Assembly: GCA_003342895.1 (NCBI GenBank)
Contig: PTFA01000406.1
Span: 258,691 to 322,690, forward strand
Origin: Casuarius casuarius
Taxonomy: Eukaryota > Chordata > Aves > Casuariiformes > Casuariidae
Length of the DNA stretch: 64,000 nt
Direction of reading: 5' to 3'
A program made the translations under genes and the position numbers. Numbering within the stretch: position 1 is the stretch's first letter; each line of letters starts with the position of its first letter. Shown here piece after piece: positions 37,501-48,828 of the stretch. Below the pieces are notes generated by a model. It made no database searches. It saw nothing but the letters and a program-made list of their open reading frames with translations, and had not been told where the DNA came from.

Positions 37501-40500
37501 CAGTTGGCATGTGTCAGACTTCAAATGCTAATCAGCCCTCTCAGTTTCTCACATAGAGTGTTAAGAAACTGCTAACTATATTTAAAGAAAAATGGGAAAA
37601 GTTATTTCTAATTGGGTCCTCTTGAGTGTTATAAAATATCAAATGTTACTTGCTAGTAGTATTTTTTTTTAAATACTAAGCTTACATTTTAAAATGATAT
37701 AGTTGGTATTTACTATTAGTAAAGAAGTTTGTACTGTGATTTAAGAAAATCTGTTCATTAAGGAATTAAACTAGCAAAAATTTGTTATGTAGGTTTTTTT
37801 TACATTATAATACTAACTATACTTGTTTCTGTGGCTTAAAAGTATGGTCAGATTGTTGTAGGACTTGATTTATCAATGGTATATTTGGATGTGTACCTAT
37901 GCATCCACATCACAGCTTCCACTCGTGCCATGTGGAACAACATGGGTGGGAAAACTATGGCACCTCCTTTCCTCCCTGGTAAGCCTGCATCTGAGACGCT
38001 TTAGCTATAGGTTTTAGGTAAGCTTAGTAATGTAAATAGTCCCTACTGAAGTTAGGTATATGTAGATGGGAGACCTGTGAGTTTAAAATCAAATTGAATG
38101 TGTACCCTGAGACATGGCACTTAGGTGAACTGTTGCTTATTATATAATATATGTGATATTATATATGATATTAGATATATGATGTTATATATGATATGCA
38201 GATACATGTGGCTTGTTTCCTCAATAATCAACTAGAGTGAAATTTTTCTAAATACGGTACAGCATGCATCTGCTAAGTTTGAAAGATGCACGCTTTTGTG
38301 ATCTTATCTATGAAGTTCTGCATGTGAAGGTATGGTTTGCAGTAAAATGCATTCATACTATTACTAATTCTTGCTTCTAATCTGTCATAATAGGAAAAGA
38401 AGTCATCTTAAGAAAACTTTATTGCAGAATAAATCTTAAGGCAGCAGGACTTGGCCTTTTTTCATAAAATCTGCATGTTAATAGGTCAAGAGTCCTGTCT
38501 ACTCTTTGACTACCCAGTGTGACCAGCATTTTCAATAGAACGCATGTGGAGAAAAATAAGACACAATTGCTACAAAATTAACAGCTGAAAATGGGATATT
38601 GATTAAAAACTGCTGTCAAACATGTTTGGTTTTGTATCTTTCATCTAATTTGAAATTATCCATTGTGCTGGACTGTTGACTGTATAGATCTGCTATCAAA
38701 TTCAGACTTGTTTAAGGTTAGATAAAGTAATCTTAATGTAATGGTTTGGTCTTACGCTCTACCAGTAATTATTTGGCAATGCGTAATTAGAGTATCAGGC
38801 TATCCTAGTCTTTGAAAACTGTGTGATCTCCAGATGTTTCATTCAGATCAGCGTGTTAGACGGGTAAGCACAAAAGTATTATGTCTTAATCTCCTAACGA
38901 ATGATATACAAAGGAACTGCTTAACTTTTCTTGTAGGCTCATAAGTTCATAACTTAGATCATTCAAAATTCATTTAAATGCTTATACTCTTTTTAGCATT
39001 GAGCATTGCTGATGAAACCTGTCTAGATGATCAGATGTTGGGTTTGGACATATTAAATACGCTCTGATGACACAGAGCAGGTAGGTGCCCTGCCTTAGGC
39101 TCTCTCTGTCCATGGCTGCAAGTTGGGCATTCTCTATTGTACTAACTACATGTTCTCAGAGTCCATGTCAGGAGCACGATGGCAGCATCGACCTGTAGTT
39201 ATTCAGTAGTTCAGTGGCTAGAATGTTCTCAGAAAAGAACTCAGTGATTCTCCTTTTTTTTTTTTTTTTTTTTTTTTTTGCAGTTACTCCATTAAGTTAA
39301 GTTGTGTGATGAAGCAGTATGTCCTGGGGCAAATTCAGCCATAGTTTCTCCTTTCCTTCTCCTTAAGCAAAGATTGGAATCCAGTGAAGTCATCTGGGAC
39401 TTGCCCTAGAACTCGTTATCTGGGGGCTACTAAATCTCTCCATTAGGCAGACAGTCTCATTACAGTCCTACCGCTACAGCATGTCTTTTGTTTTGGCAAG
39501 GTGAAGTTATACCAAGTGGCACAACTGAGCTTGATGTGGAAGAAGTGAAATGCAAAAACAAAATTTTCAGAATGCAGAAGAACAGAAGAAAGTTCATAAA
39601 AAGAATTTCTGGCATTTGGGGGAGGTGTTCTTGGGTTTGGCATAAGACTGCACAGATCTTAAGAAGAGTGTGGAGCACGTGTAGTAATATTTCATTATTT
39701 TTGTCAGTTTTTCTCGATGTAACTCTCCATGTATCACTAAATAAAAATTGATTTAAAAACGAGCCTCAGCAGCAATACCGTAGAGTACTTATCATAGCTA
39801 AAAATATCTAGGCACTTTCTTGATGCAAAATTGCAAGTGTAAGAACAATAATGCATTTTCTGTTAAATAATGCTTCATTGTAACATTATGCAATTTAAGT
39901 AATAGCAAGAATTAAATTATTAATTTAGCTAAATGTCACTAGATCTACTTTTTAGTGTCATCCGTGAATTAAGCGTCCTCTGAGCACCTGAAATTTTCTT
40001 GCCAGCTTTGCCACATTTCTTCACATACCCTTAAAATGCTTGTCTCCAAGATTCATCAGTCTCTCCTACACACCTTGTTTTTTAAGAAATGAATTTAAAT
40101 TCAATATTATGTTCCTTCTAGATCAGCAGTTGTATGCACACTGAAGAAGTCTGCTCAAAGTCAAGGAATTGTGAGAGATGCTTGTGTAGTTTTTTTCTGT
40201 ATTTTGGGATATGGGAGTGCTGTAAAAAGTTAGTGGTTTTTTAGGTGGAAAAAATACCATTCTTGTTAGAATAGGAAAAACATTATCTTTATGTTAGTGG
40301 CTAATGTTTGTAATATGCAAAACAAGTTGTTTTCATTTATACTAAGTTATTTATATAAGTTACTTGTAGATACACATAGAAGTAACCTTGAGCTTCTGAA
40401 ATGTGATATGATAGGTTCCTATGGAGAGGTATTCATTTGACTTTAGTGTCTGTGTCTTGGGTTTTGTTTTTCTTTTCCTTTCAATACTTGGGATATGCAT

Positions 40501-43500
40501 ATATATATATATTTCACATATTTTAGCAGCCATGTTAAGATCCTTTAGGTACTTTTGCAGATGTAGGCTTTTTTTCTTGTACTTACTTATCTTCACTATT
40601 TGTGCATAACAAACTGTCTGCTTTTTTCTCTTTTTTTTTTTTGAAGATTTCTTTTTACCAAGACCTACATTTCATCAGCCTATCCTTGTCCCCCTTCTTC
40701 CCCATATACTTCTTCAAATTGAAGCTCATTTAGGATACTACTGTGTATCTTGGAAACATATACTCCTTATCTGTCGTCAGGCAAACAAAAGGTCCCTTAA
40801 TACTTTTCACACATATGTGCAAACTACACACATAATCAAATTGAAGGGGGAAAATAGAAGTCATTAAATTGATATTACATGTAATTATCTTATCTTGTCA
40901 CATCAACCCTCAGCAATTTACCAGGCTTGGGATACTGGGGACCACAATAGGGCTAATTACGGGCAGCATACATGCCTACTTTAGAATTTCCAAGTGTCTC
41001 ATAGGTGACAAAATGAAATCTAATTATTTTGATATTTTATTAAGTGGTTTGTCAGCCACGACATAATTATTTCTTCTGAAAAAAAGTGATATGAAAATTA
41101 TGGACGTCAGAAAACTAGACGCTGTTAGTGATATTTTTGTAGGAACAACAATTGCAATGTAAGTTTTGAGGAAAGAGGAACAGATGAAACAGTATTGTGA
41201 GACTACAGTGAATGTTGTTTTTCCTACTGTGTACAATTATATGTAATTAGATCTGTCCTTTTTTATTATGTTGTCTAAAAAATTAATTCTACCTATCTAG
41301 GTAGTGAATGAGCTTGTAAATAAGATAGCAAGATCAACATAGTCTGAAGAAATAATTAGTAACAATTTAACAGAAATTGTTCTGTTCAGGCTAAATCAAT
41401 AGTAATGGAGATGAATAAATGGGTGGAAAGCTTAAGTAATTACAAATCCTTTAAATTATTCTTGAATTAGAAAGCAGGGGAAAAGAGGAAATTTAATTAT
41501 ATACTTCATAGATGCATGACAAGAGAACTTTCTGAGTTCTCTCTTTGTTCTCTCTTTTCTAGAATACACTTCTTATATTATGCAGCTGGTGTTCAGCTTC
41601 ATGTACTTTCTTGGGCTTTTTATGCAACCCACTTAGCTAAGCTGAAGCTAAACATACCAAATCAAGTACTCTGTTTTTTCCCAAAACTGAATTACAAACA
41701 TCAGTGGAAGAAGCAGACTTTGAACTGTGTTAACTATTATACTGTGATTTCAGACTGCTTAGTTTTGGCACAGCAGCATACATCACTATCAGGAGGAAAG
41801 ACCATTATACTTCTTGGTGTTTTGTATTGTAGAGAGGAACTTTTAAGAAATAACAAATTTCCCGTTATTTAATGAATATGAAATGTGTTGAGATAGGTAG
41901 GATGTGTAATAAGAAATCTGATACTCTACTTTTTTATTCTATTGCACCATAGCAAGTTCTACTTTGGCATGTAAATACATTGTCCAAATTGTACTTTTTG
42001 AATTACTATTGTTAGCTGCAGAAGAATTTTCCCATAGACAACTGAGGTGTATTCCGGTGTCTTTAAGATCTGATACCTTAACAGACTATTTGTAGTGTTT
42101 TCCTGTATTTGTAAACTGTACTGATCTCCAACAGTTATTAGCTTTATGATGCATTGTAAAGGAGAAAAGAAATCCTTAAGGGGCAAAGAAAAGTCAAGGA
42201 TGACTCTAAAGATACCATCTAAATTATAATTAAGTAGAATAGATTAGGGAGTGTTCTGTCCAGCTGGATGGTGCCCTTGGGATCAGCATGGAAATGCAAA
42301 GATAAAGAGAACCTTAACCTACAGAGTGCTGTTGAGACTTGGAGTTCTCAAAACCAAACACTGATATTTTGGTTATCTTGACTATGCGAAGCAGCATAAG
42401 AAAGATTGTGCAGTGAAGCATTTGTCAATTACCTAATTCTTTTTCGGTATAAACTATTCTTCAATAATCTGCGTTATTACTGAATAAGACCATTCTCAGT
42501 TAAAACTTACAAATGACTGAGGTAAAAGAACAAAAAGGAAACCTTCTTGTTTAGTGTTCTGGGTTAACAGACCAGTGTGAAATTGATTCAGACTTTAAAA
42601 TAAATGGCTGAGTTAATTTTGTTTAATATCTCTCCCTTCTCCAGCTGGAAAGGCAACTACTGATGCAGAATCAGATGAGAGAGAGACAAGCAGCCATGCA
42701 GATTGCTTGGACACGGGAATTTCTGAAGTACTTTGGGACTTTTTTTGGACTTGCTGCTGTAGGTTTAACAGCTGGGTATGAAGTTTATTTCCTAATAGAA
42801 AATTTAAATAGATACATTACAAAGATATTTCTATAATTTTGGCTCGTCCTCTTGCATTTTATCAGGTAGTTATTTTTATCCAGGAACTTCTCAGAGGTTG
42901 CCCAAATGACAAAATGACTCAGTTCATTTCTGTCTACTTCTGGATGTGTTTTGGGTATGTCTGTACTGTGTATTTATATAAAGCAGAGATATGAGCTGGC
43001 AGTAAAACAATTTATCTGAAATACCAAAAATTCAGCATAAAACAAAAGTCGTGTGTGGAATGGGAGGGATTGTTTAAAAGCCATACTACCTTCTTGTCTG
43101 TATTGTGATTTAACGAACTGTTCATCAACAACAAATCCTCCATCATAAGGGTTTTTTAGTATGTCACTGAACAGGTGGATATATTTTGACATCTGTTCAC
43201 TTGCAATTTGAACCAAGAAACTCAAAAATTTGTGTTAGGAAAAACCTATAGCTAACAAAGTTGTATTGCTTAAGGAAGAATTTGCCTTATAGGAGTCTTG
43301 GTTGGTTTTGGTAATGTGGCTTACTTGTGCTATAAAGTGATATGGGGAATATGAGAAATATTTTTATCTCTCTCTACAGAGTAGAGATTAAATGCACCTT
43401 ATACATGATGCATTGTCTGTGCACTGGGATGCATTTGGAATCAACTGTAATAACCTGATTGCTGCATGTTGCATGTGGCTGTATCTTGACTACAGTTTGA

Positions 43501-46500
43501 CAAGGACATATGCATACGCACATGAATGCTATGCTGGTTAGACAAACCTATTTCCTGTTAGGTACGTTAAAAACTCACTTGAAGTATTTTCTTTCGAACC
43601 CTTGGCTGATAGTAGAGTGAGGTTATCTGCCCAGAAGGGGATTTAGTGCTTCTGAAGAAATTAAGACTTGTGTGGCTTTGATTAAGGAGTGCAGAAGGAT
43701 ATACAAGTCCTAGAAAATCAAGGTCACCTTGGACTGACTGTACTGACATGCTGAATGCCCTAAATAATCTTATTTTTTCTTGTTCTTTTTTAAAAACAGA
43801 GCGATAAGAAAGAAGAATCCAGGAGTTCTACTGCCAATAGTTCCCTTAAGCTTTATATTTGCCTATCAATATGATATGGGCTATGGGACAATGTTGCAAA
43901 GGATAAAAGGTATGTATATAGAAATCTGTCTGGTTCACACATAGAACCAAGGTTAATATATCAGACAACCTCATATAATTTAACAATGGCTGGGAGAGAA
44001 TGTGCAACAGCTTTTTTTTCCTGATCTCACTCCTACATTTATTTTCTTTCCTCTCTGTTACAATCAGATATTTTCCCAGTTAAAAATACTCTACTCACTC
44101 TTACTCTTAAAGCGTTTCCTTCCAGTTCAGATTGTGTGTTGGTTTCTCCTCTCTTGATTCTCTTAGAATTCACATTTTTTAAGATTATAAATACAGCTGA
44201 AATAAGCACAACATATTTCAGATGCTGCTGTTTTGGCAGGGGGTGAGGATGATATGAGCAGTTGAAGGAATACAGTGCAGGAATCGTGCCACTTACATAG
44301 CTGGACAGAGTCCTCAGCTGATCATCTTGCCACAGTGCCCTGCTAAGATGAAAAAAGGTGAGTCCCAGAAAGTGGGATCTTGCCTCATAGTTGCGAACAG
44401 TGGACCTCATTAAGTGATCAGTGTTGAGGATTGTGGAAAATTTGACATCTTCATCTATATTCATTCTGATTCCTAGTGAAGGAGGCATGCTGAGAGAATG
44501 TTCACTTTAAGTCTCCTGACTGGAAAGACCATGGCTTGTCACCATTTTAGTTAAATAGGTTGACTTTGCAGTCTGTTACTGAACAGAACACAGAACATAC
44601 TGAAACTAAATAAAAGTTTGTTTCAGCTCTTTGATTTAGGCTGAAGTTCTCAGAATTGTTTCCTATCTCTGTGTGCTTTGTTGAGAATAATGCCAGACAT
44701 TAATTGGACAAATTCCAAGATACTTCCTGTTGCAAATGGGTGCAAACATTTGGGCTGTCTGTTCACCATTGTATATCTCTGAACATTTATGATCATTCCT
44801 AAACCCCACTAAGTACTTTTGTTTGAGTTTTTAATATGAAGAGGCAGCTAGGCACAGGGACAAAGACTGGGTGGCTCACAGAAATTAGTGTTAAAAAGGA
44901 GATTTACACATTCAAGGTGGAAGTAAAACTTGGAATTCAGGGTGGGTTTTTTTTTTTTTTTTTAAATGAGGTAATTTTCACTCCAGAATTTTGAAAAAGT
45001 AGACATAAGATAGTTCAAACCCCATGGTAAAAGTATGGAATGCCATTTAGTGGACATTAGGGAACAGTGTGGTCCTGTATAGTTTGAAGATGGGTAATGT
45101 GGTATCTATATTTGGAAAGCGATAAGGGAAAGTAATCTCTGCAACTTCAAATCCAGTAGGACAACTCCACCAGTATGCAAGGCTTATGACAAGGTTTTAG
45201 AGAAAAGAATAAAAAAAACTATGGAGCCAAACTGACAGTAAGATAAAAAGGAAGAAGCATGCCAAACTAACAGTGTTTTTTTTCCTAGGAAAATCAGTTT
45301 CCTTTTCAAAAGGGAATGTAGTAGATCTACTCTGAACTCATGAAAACATTAAATGTGGTATCGCATGAATATTAAGGTGGCATGAAGGACATGGGGATTA
45401 GTAGAAGGGTAAGCACTGGGATAAAGAGGAGATGTCAGAGGGTTGTTTTTAAAGGTGAAGGTTAGCAGGGTTATTAGTGAAGTTTTTCAAAATTTGGCCT
45501 GAATCTGCTTTTGTTTTGTATTTGAAATTATGAGTAGATTATACGAACAAAATTTGTGGATGACAAACTTGATTGGTATCATCAACAGATAAGGAATAAA
45601 ATATAGTGCAAGAAGAACTGATGACCTAAAGAGCTGGGAAAATAAAATAGGATGAAATTTGGTAAGAACAGCAAGAACCTAGAGACTAATAAGGATTTCT
45701 ACCAATGGAGCTCACCAGCTGGAAACAACAGAAAAAGAGAATAAACTGAGTATATTATTTGATCACAGAATGAGTATCATCAAGTACTGTGATGAAATCA
45801 CGAAAGAGACAAGTGAAGTCCTGGGACATCAGGTGAGGTTTTCTAGTACAGGTAGAAAGGTACTGATCCAGAAGGACAGTAATACCTTCCTTGGAGTTTT
45901 ATAAATAATTTGAGCTAGTTCTGTGTAAGGATTCTAAAATAACTGAAGAATTACCAGAGAATTCTGGGCTTGCTTTGTGAGAGAAAGCTAAGAAGTCAGT
46001 TTGTTTAGCCCTCTAAAAAGACAACATGGATTTGGGTCTACAGATCCTACTTACAAGATAGGATAAAGGAAAATAAGGAAGTTAATTATATTAAGCTATT
46101 AATATCAGCACTAGAATAAATAGGAATAAACTAGCTTGCATAAGCCTAGGTTGGAAATCAGAAGAAGATTTGTAATCATGTGGAGATGAGGTTTGGGGTA
46201 CATATTTATTTTAAGGTAAATATTAATTAGTTGAAGAGAAGGATTTGTGAGACAACTGACCTACAGCCACAATCCTTGTTCTTATTACTTGGCTGATCTG
46301 CACCTACTCCCAGGCTCTCTTCTCAACCACTCCTCTGCTATGAAGCTATACACCATTCTTTGATTGGTCTCTTCCCTCCCATATGTCTGTCTTCAGCCTC
46401 ACAGTCACTTCCTCTCCTCACAGTCCTAGCATCTGAATCACCTTGCTCAAACAGTCCTCTGTCTGCTCTCCTTCATTCTTTGGAATCAGTCCATAATAGT

Positions 46501-48478
46501 CCTAGAAAGTTGCGCCATTTCTCTTTCAACAATTACTTTGATCTTGCCTAGGGTTAATTTAGTCTTTTATCTCCAGTCTACCTGTCCAGTATTTTCTCAT
46601 GACTTTCTTGTTCTCCCACATTGAAATAGGAGGGCCTTTTCCCCCTGTAGATAGCTTGGGCCAATTAAGGGGAATATTGAGGACATAGGAGAAAATACCT
46701 TTTTTGAGTTCTGCTTATGCTGTTCAGAAGCCTTAAGCGGCCCAGAGCCATGTATCAGAACTCAATCTCTCAGGCATGGCACAGTTGCAGAACAGCCCCT
46801 AGGTGCACAATCTTTTCTGAATGGCTGAGCACTAAAATAAATTCTGCGGTGCTAGTAACTTTTAGCCATGGACCTGCTGTCTGTGCTCTGGGCCTTCCTG
46901 TTCTGCTTGTCCTCCTATTCCAGGTACATATTGCTGGTCCTTCTTGGACACATGAGGGAGGCAAGAGATTATAGAGCCAGCTTCCAGCTGCACAGAACTT
47001 CTCAGCTGAGCAGTGAAACTCTGGCTGCCTGTTCGGAGATTTAGAGGCCACTGTTACTACCTTGAGCTATCTGAGGGGAATGGTGACTGGAGAAACACGC
47101 TCTAGTACATGTTCTGTATTGGAGAGGCAAAGAGATATGACTGCACCTATAACATCTGTCACATAAGATCTCTTGCTGTCCCATAATCTGATGCCCTATG
47201 TAACTGCCTAACATTGTGGTGTTACCAGTCACTGGCAGTGGTAACCAGTGTTATCCTGTCGGATATTACTGATGTGTACGTGGATATCCCATGCACATAC
47301 TACCAAAACTGCAGCTGGAGATTGCAACATTCAGATGTGCTTCAAAGAATGGCTGCAGTCCTGGCTGCATGACAATATTCAGGCAGGCTTCTTGCACATA
47401 AACAGCACTTCAACCCCCTTGCCCTAATGATCATCAAAACAGGAGTTCAGGCTAGGTACCTGGGATAAGATTGTTGGTGCAGCATCAAATGGCATCAGCC
47501 AAAAAACCCACACTCTTTGCCTAATCTTTATCCTGTCTTATGTCAACAATGAGACCACCACAAGTTATGTAGTACATTCAATCTGTATCTTTGCTTTTTG
47601 GATACTTTGTCCTAGTTGTTCTTACTCCATCCTTATCTGGATCATTTTGCACCATACAGCTTCTTTCCTGCCATACTGTTAAGACTGTATGTTTGGATCA
47701 CTGTCTTAGCAGGCCTTTGTGTGAGCAGTATACTTTAACTAATGCTTCAAGTACTTTGCTGCCCACTTTTTGCCTGTAGCCTAACATCTTTCAGCCTACG
47801 GCTCAAACGAAGAAAAGCTGTGCCAAACTACGGCATGTCTAGGATGGTAGTGTGTACAGGGAATTTACTTGTTAAGGTTTATGTACTGTTTTATGTGCAT
47901 TCGTGATCTACTTTTTTCCCAGACTCTCCTAATTGGTCATATATTTTATGGAACTGGTATGAACTGCATCGTGATGCAAAGGCCTTGCTGTAACCTCCGG
48001 CTGCCATTTCAAAGCATTTGTGTAATACACTTCTAGAAGAAATATAACTCAGTGTAGCTTTTAGGAGAAAGGGCCTAACAGAAATAGCAACAACAACAAC
48101 CGAACTGTTTTGGCTGAAGTATTGCTCAGGCTGAATTTGTTTGACAAGATATCTGTTTCAGACCAAACAGTTTTGCATGTAGTTATACCACTGGTCCAAA
48201 ATCCCTTAAAGACAAACTGAATGCTACATGGCATCAGCCTCTTTGTGACCTGATATTTAGTTATTCTGGCCCTCAAACAAAAATAGTTAAAACTGAATTT
48301 CTTGAATTCTTTTTCATATGCTTTCTCACAATAATGACTTTTTTTAAAAAAAAAAGGTGAAGCAGAGAACATATTAGAGACCCAGAGCACTTTGCTAGAA
48401 CTGCCGAAAGGACCGCTTACTTATGAAGGCCTGGAAAAAATGAGAAGAGCTCAGAGCAAGTTCTACATAGAAAAATAG
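19551..48478 (+). CDS. PLGRKT: PLGRKT, plasminogen receptor with C-terminal lysine (N-terminus in gap)
   Basis: Four plus-strand coding exons (gap-19569, 42645-42775, 43800-43909, 48357-48478) join in phases 0, 2 and 1 to give 126 visible residues ending in lysine. PLGRKT is a small integral plasma-membrane protein whose exposed C-terminal Lys binds plasminogen and promotes its activation. Visible features are LERQL, the charged stretch QMRERQAAMQIAW, EFLKYFGTFFG leading into the first membrane span, a basic IRKKNP loop, the second span around LLPIVPLSFIFAYQYDMGYG, and a C-terminal helix ending FYIEK. Human PLGRKT has 147 residues; adding the roughly 21 lost in the gap gives the same length. 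The first intron is about 23 kb. The gene is divergent from CD274, as in human. Confidence 0.96.
24168..24236. repeat. Nested inverted repeats
   Basis: AACTGCCATA (24168-24177) is the reverse complement of TATGGCAGTT (24227-24236). Inside lie GGTAGCA-taac-TGCTACC (24209-24226) and TGCCATA-cc-TATGGCA (24171-24186). The segment can fold into more than one hairpin. Confidence 0.85.
24870..27446 (+). mobile_element. CR1 LINE retrotransposon, damaged copy
   Basis: A non-LTR retrotransposon of the CR1 family, the main avian LINE, inserted in sense orientation in PLGRKT intron 1. Broken-frame translation shows the endonuclease end (YKFRKDRQGR; RDFNLPNICWKDN at about 25219-25260; KGSLGCS), the linker NVGPLLNGAGELV, and reverse transcriptase motifs YLNFSKAFDYV (about 26460) and FADDTRLGG (about 26580). 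The 3' UTR includes cagaggttgtaccatttctg-type sequence and ends in attattctatcatgc. ORF1 is absent, as is usual for 5'-truncated copies. The palm motifs lie only about 120 bases apart, so the RT has an internal deletion. Frameshifts and stops make it inactive. Confidence 0.93.
28083..28160 (+). repeat. Possible tRNA-like SINE fragment
   Basis: Contains gagtagcttagcttgtcagagc, similar to a tRNA A-box region, followed by CTGGCCTCTAG. No confident B box. Weak evidence. Confidence 0.25.
35083..35104 (+). repeat. Poly(A) run, 22 bases
   Basis: An uninterrupted A22. It could be the tail of a retroposed insertion, but no recognisable element was seen upstream. Confidence 0.95.
38139..38200. repeat. 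AT-rich low-complexity tandem-like repeat
   Basis: Repeats of ATATGATATTA/ATATATGATGTTAT type. Simple AT-rich repeat. Confidence 0.85.
39254..39279. repeat. Poly(T) run, 26 bases
   Basis: An uninterrupted T26 followed by gcag. It would look like a strong splice acceptor on the plus strand, but no conserved exon follows. Confidence 0.95.
42645..42775 (+). CDS. PLGRKT: PLGRKT second coding exon
   Basis: The acceptor ttctccag precedes 42645 and the donor GTATGA follows 42775. It encodes LERQLLMQNQMRERQ through EFLKYFGTFFGLAA to GLTAG, including the first membrane segment. Entry phase 0, exit phase 2. Confidence 0.96.
42776..43799 (+). other. PLGRKT intron 2
   Basis: A 1.0 kb intron with nothing recognised apart from splice sites. 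Confidence 0.9.
43800..43909 (+). CDS. PLGRKT: PLGRKT third coding exon
   Basis: The acceptor aaaacag precedes 43800 and the donor GTATGT begins at 43910. It encodes AIRKKNPG, the hydrophobic LLPIVPLSFIFAYQYD, and GYGTMLQRIK. Exit phase 1. Confidence 0.96.
43910..48356 (+). other. PLGRKT intron 3 (about 4.4 kb)
   Basis: Contains an antisense 149-codon open frame (44039-44488) of unknown meaning, a T run near 44947-44963, and an old LINE remnant from about 44980 to 46210. The remaining sequence (46210-48356) shows no recognised gene. Confidence 0.85.
44980..46210 (+). mobile_element. Ancient CR1/L3-type LINE remnant
   Basis: Heavily decayed sense-oriented sequence whose broken translation still follows the order of CR1-clade reverse transcriptase: VDLL...HENIKCGIA near 45320, KFVDDKLDW with a spaced ELGK...RMKFG near 45550-45660, the SQNEYHQ-like stretch near 45765, then FLGVL-like and ELPENSG with FVREKAKK-like sequence near 45890-46000. 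Much older than the CR1 copy at 24870-27446. The family is inferred from motif order only. Confidence 0.5.
48357..48478 (+). CDS. PLGRKT: PLGRKT last coding exon with C-terminal lysine
   Basis: The acceptor follows a run of A (aaaaaaaaag), an unusually pyrimidine-poor 3' end, with TTTTTTT a little upstream. It encodes GEAENILETQSTLLELPKG, then LEKMRRAQSKFYIEK and TAG at 48476-48478. The terminal Lys, needed for plasminogen binding, is kept. Confidence 0.95.
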
Positions 48479-48582
48479 GAAGATGGTAACAAAGCTTTAT
48501 ATCTGAAATGAATATAATTGTAATTTTTAATTATATTAATATATAATTAATTGTAATCATGTTTTTTGGACTTCAGTGAATC

Positions 48583-48828
48583 ATTAAAGTTTTGAGGAAA
48601 TTAAGTGCTTTTATAAAATCAAAGATAATTCATTTTTTAAAAAGCAGTACTTTCTAAAGCAATGATTTTCCTCTGTATCTCTTGAAAATATCCATGGTTG
48701 TTGTAGTATTTCTTTCCTTGCTTAGAATGAAACATTGAATTTCCACTGTCTAATTAGAGTCTGAAAATAACTTTCAACTGTAGCAAAAGTGTATGGTACT
48801 GAGATGCAAACTCACTGTAATCAATAAA
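48583..48828 (+). terminator. PLGRKT: PLGRKT polyadenylation signals
   Basis: An ATTAAA hexamer at 48583-48588 lies about 105 bases after the stop, and AATAAA at 48823-48828 about 345 bases after it. Either could direct 3' processing; which is used cannot be told from sequence alone. Confidence 0.55.

Larger units (their letters stand above)
19570..42644 (+). other. PLGRKT intron 1 (about 23 kb)
   Basis: Long AT-rich intron. Recognised contents are nested inverted repeats at 24168-24236, a CR1 element at about 24870-27446, a possible tRNA-like SINE at 28083-28160, a (GGAAT)n-like patch near 31225-31250, A22 at 35083-35104, an AT-rich repeat at 38139-38200 and T26 at 39254-39279. No internal gene was found; open frames such as 41516-41872 look like chance. 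Confidence 0.8.

Noticed and set aside
41516..41872. 118-codon plus-strand frame in PLGRKT intron 1
   Set aside because: No domain, no splice logic and AT-rich composition like the surrounding intron.
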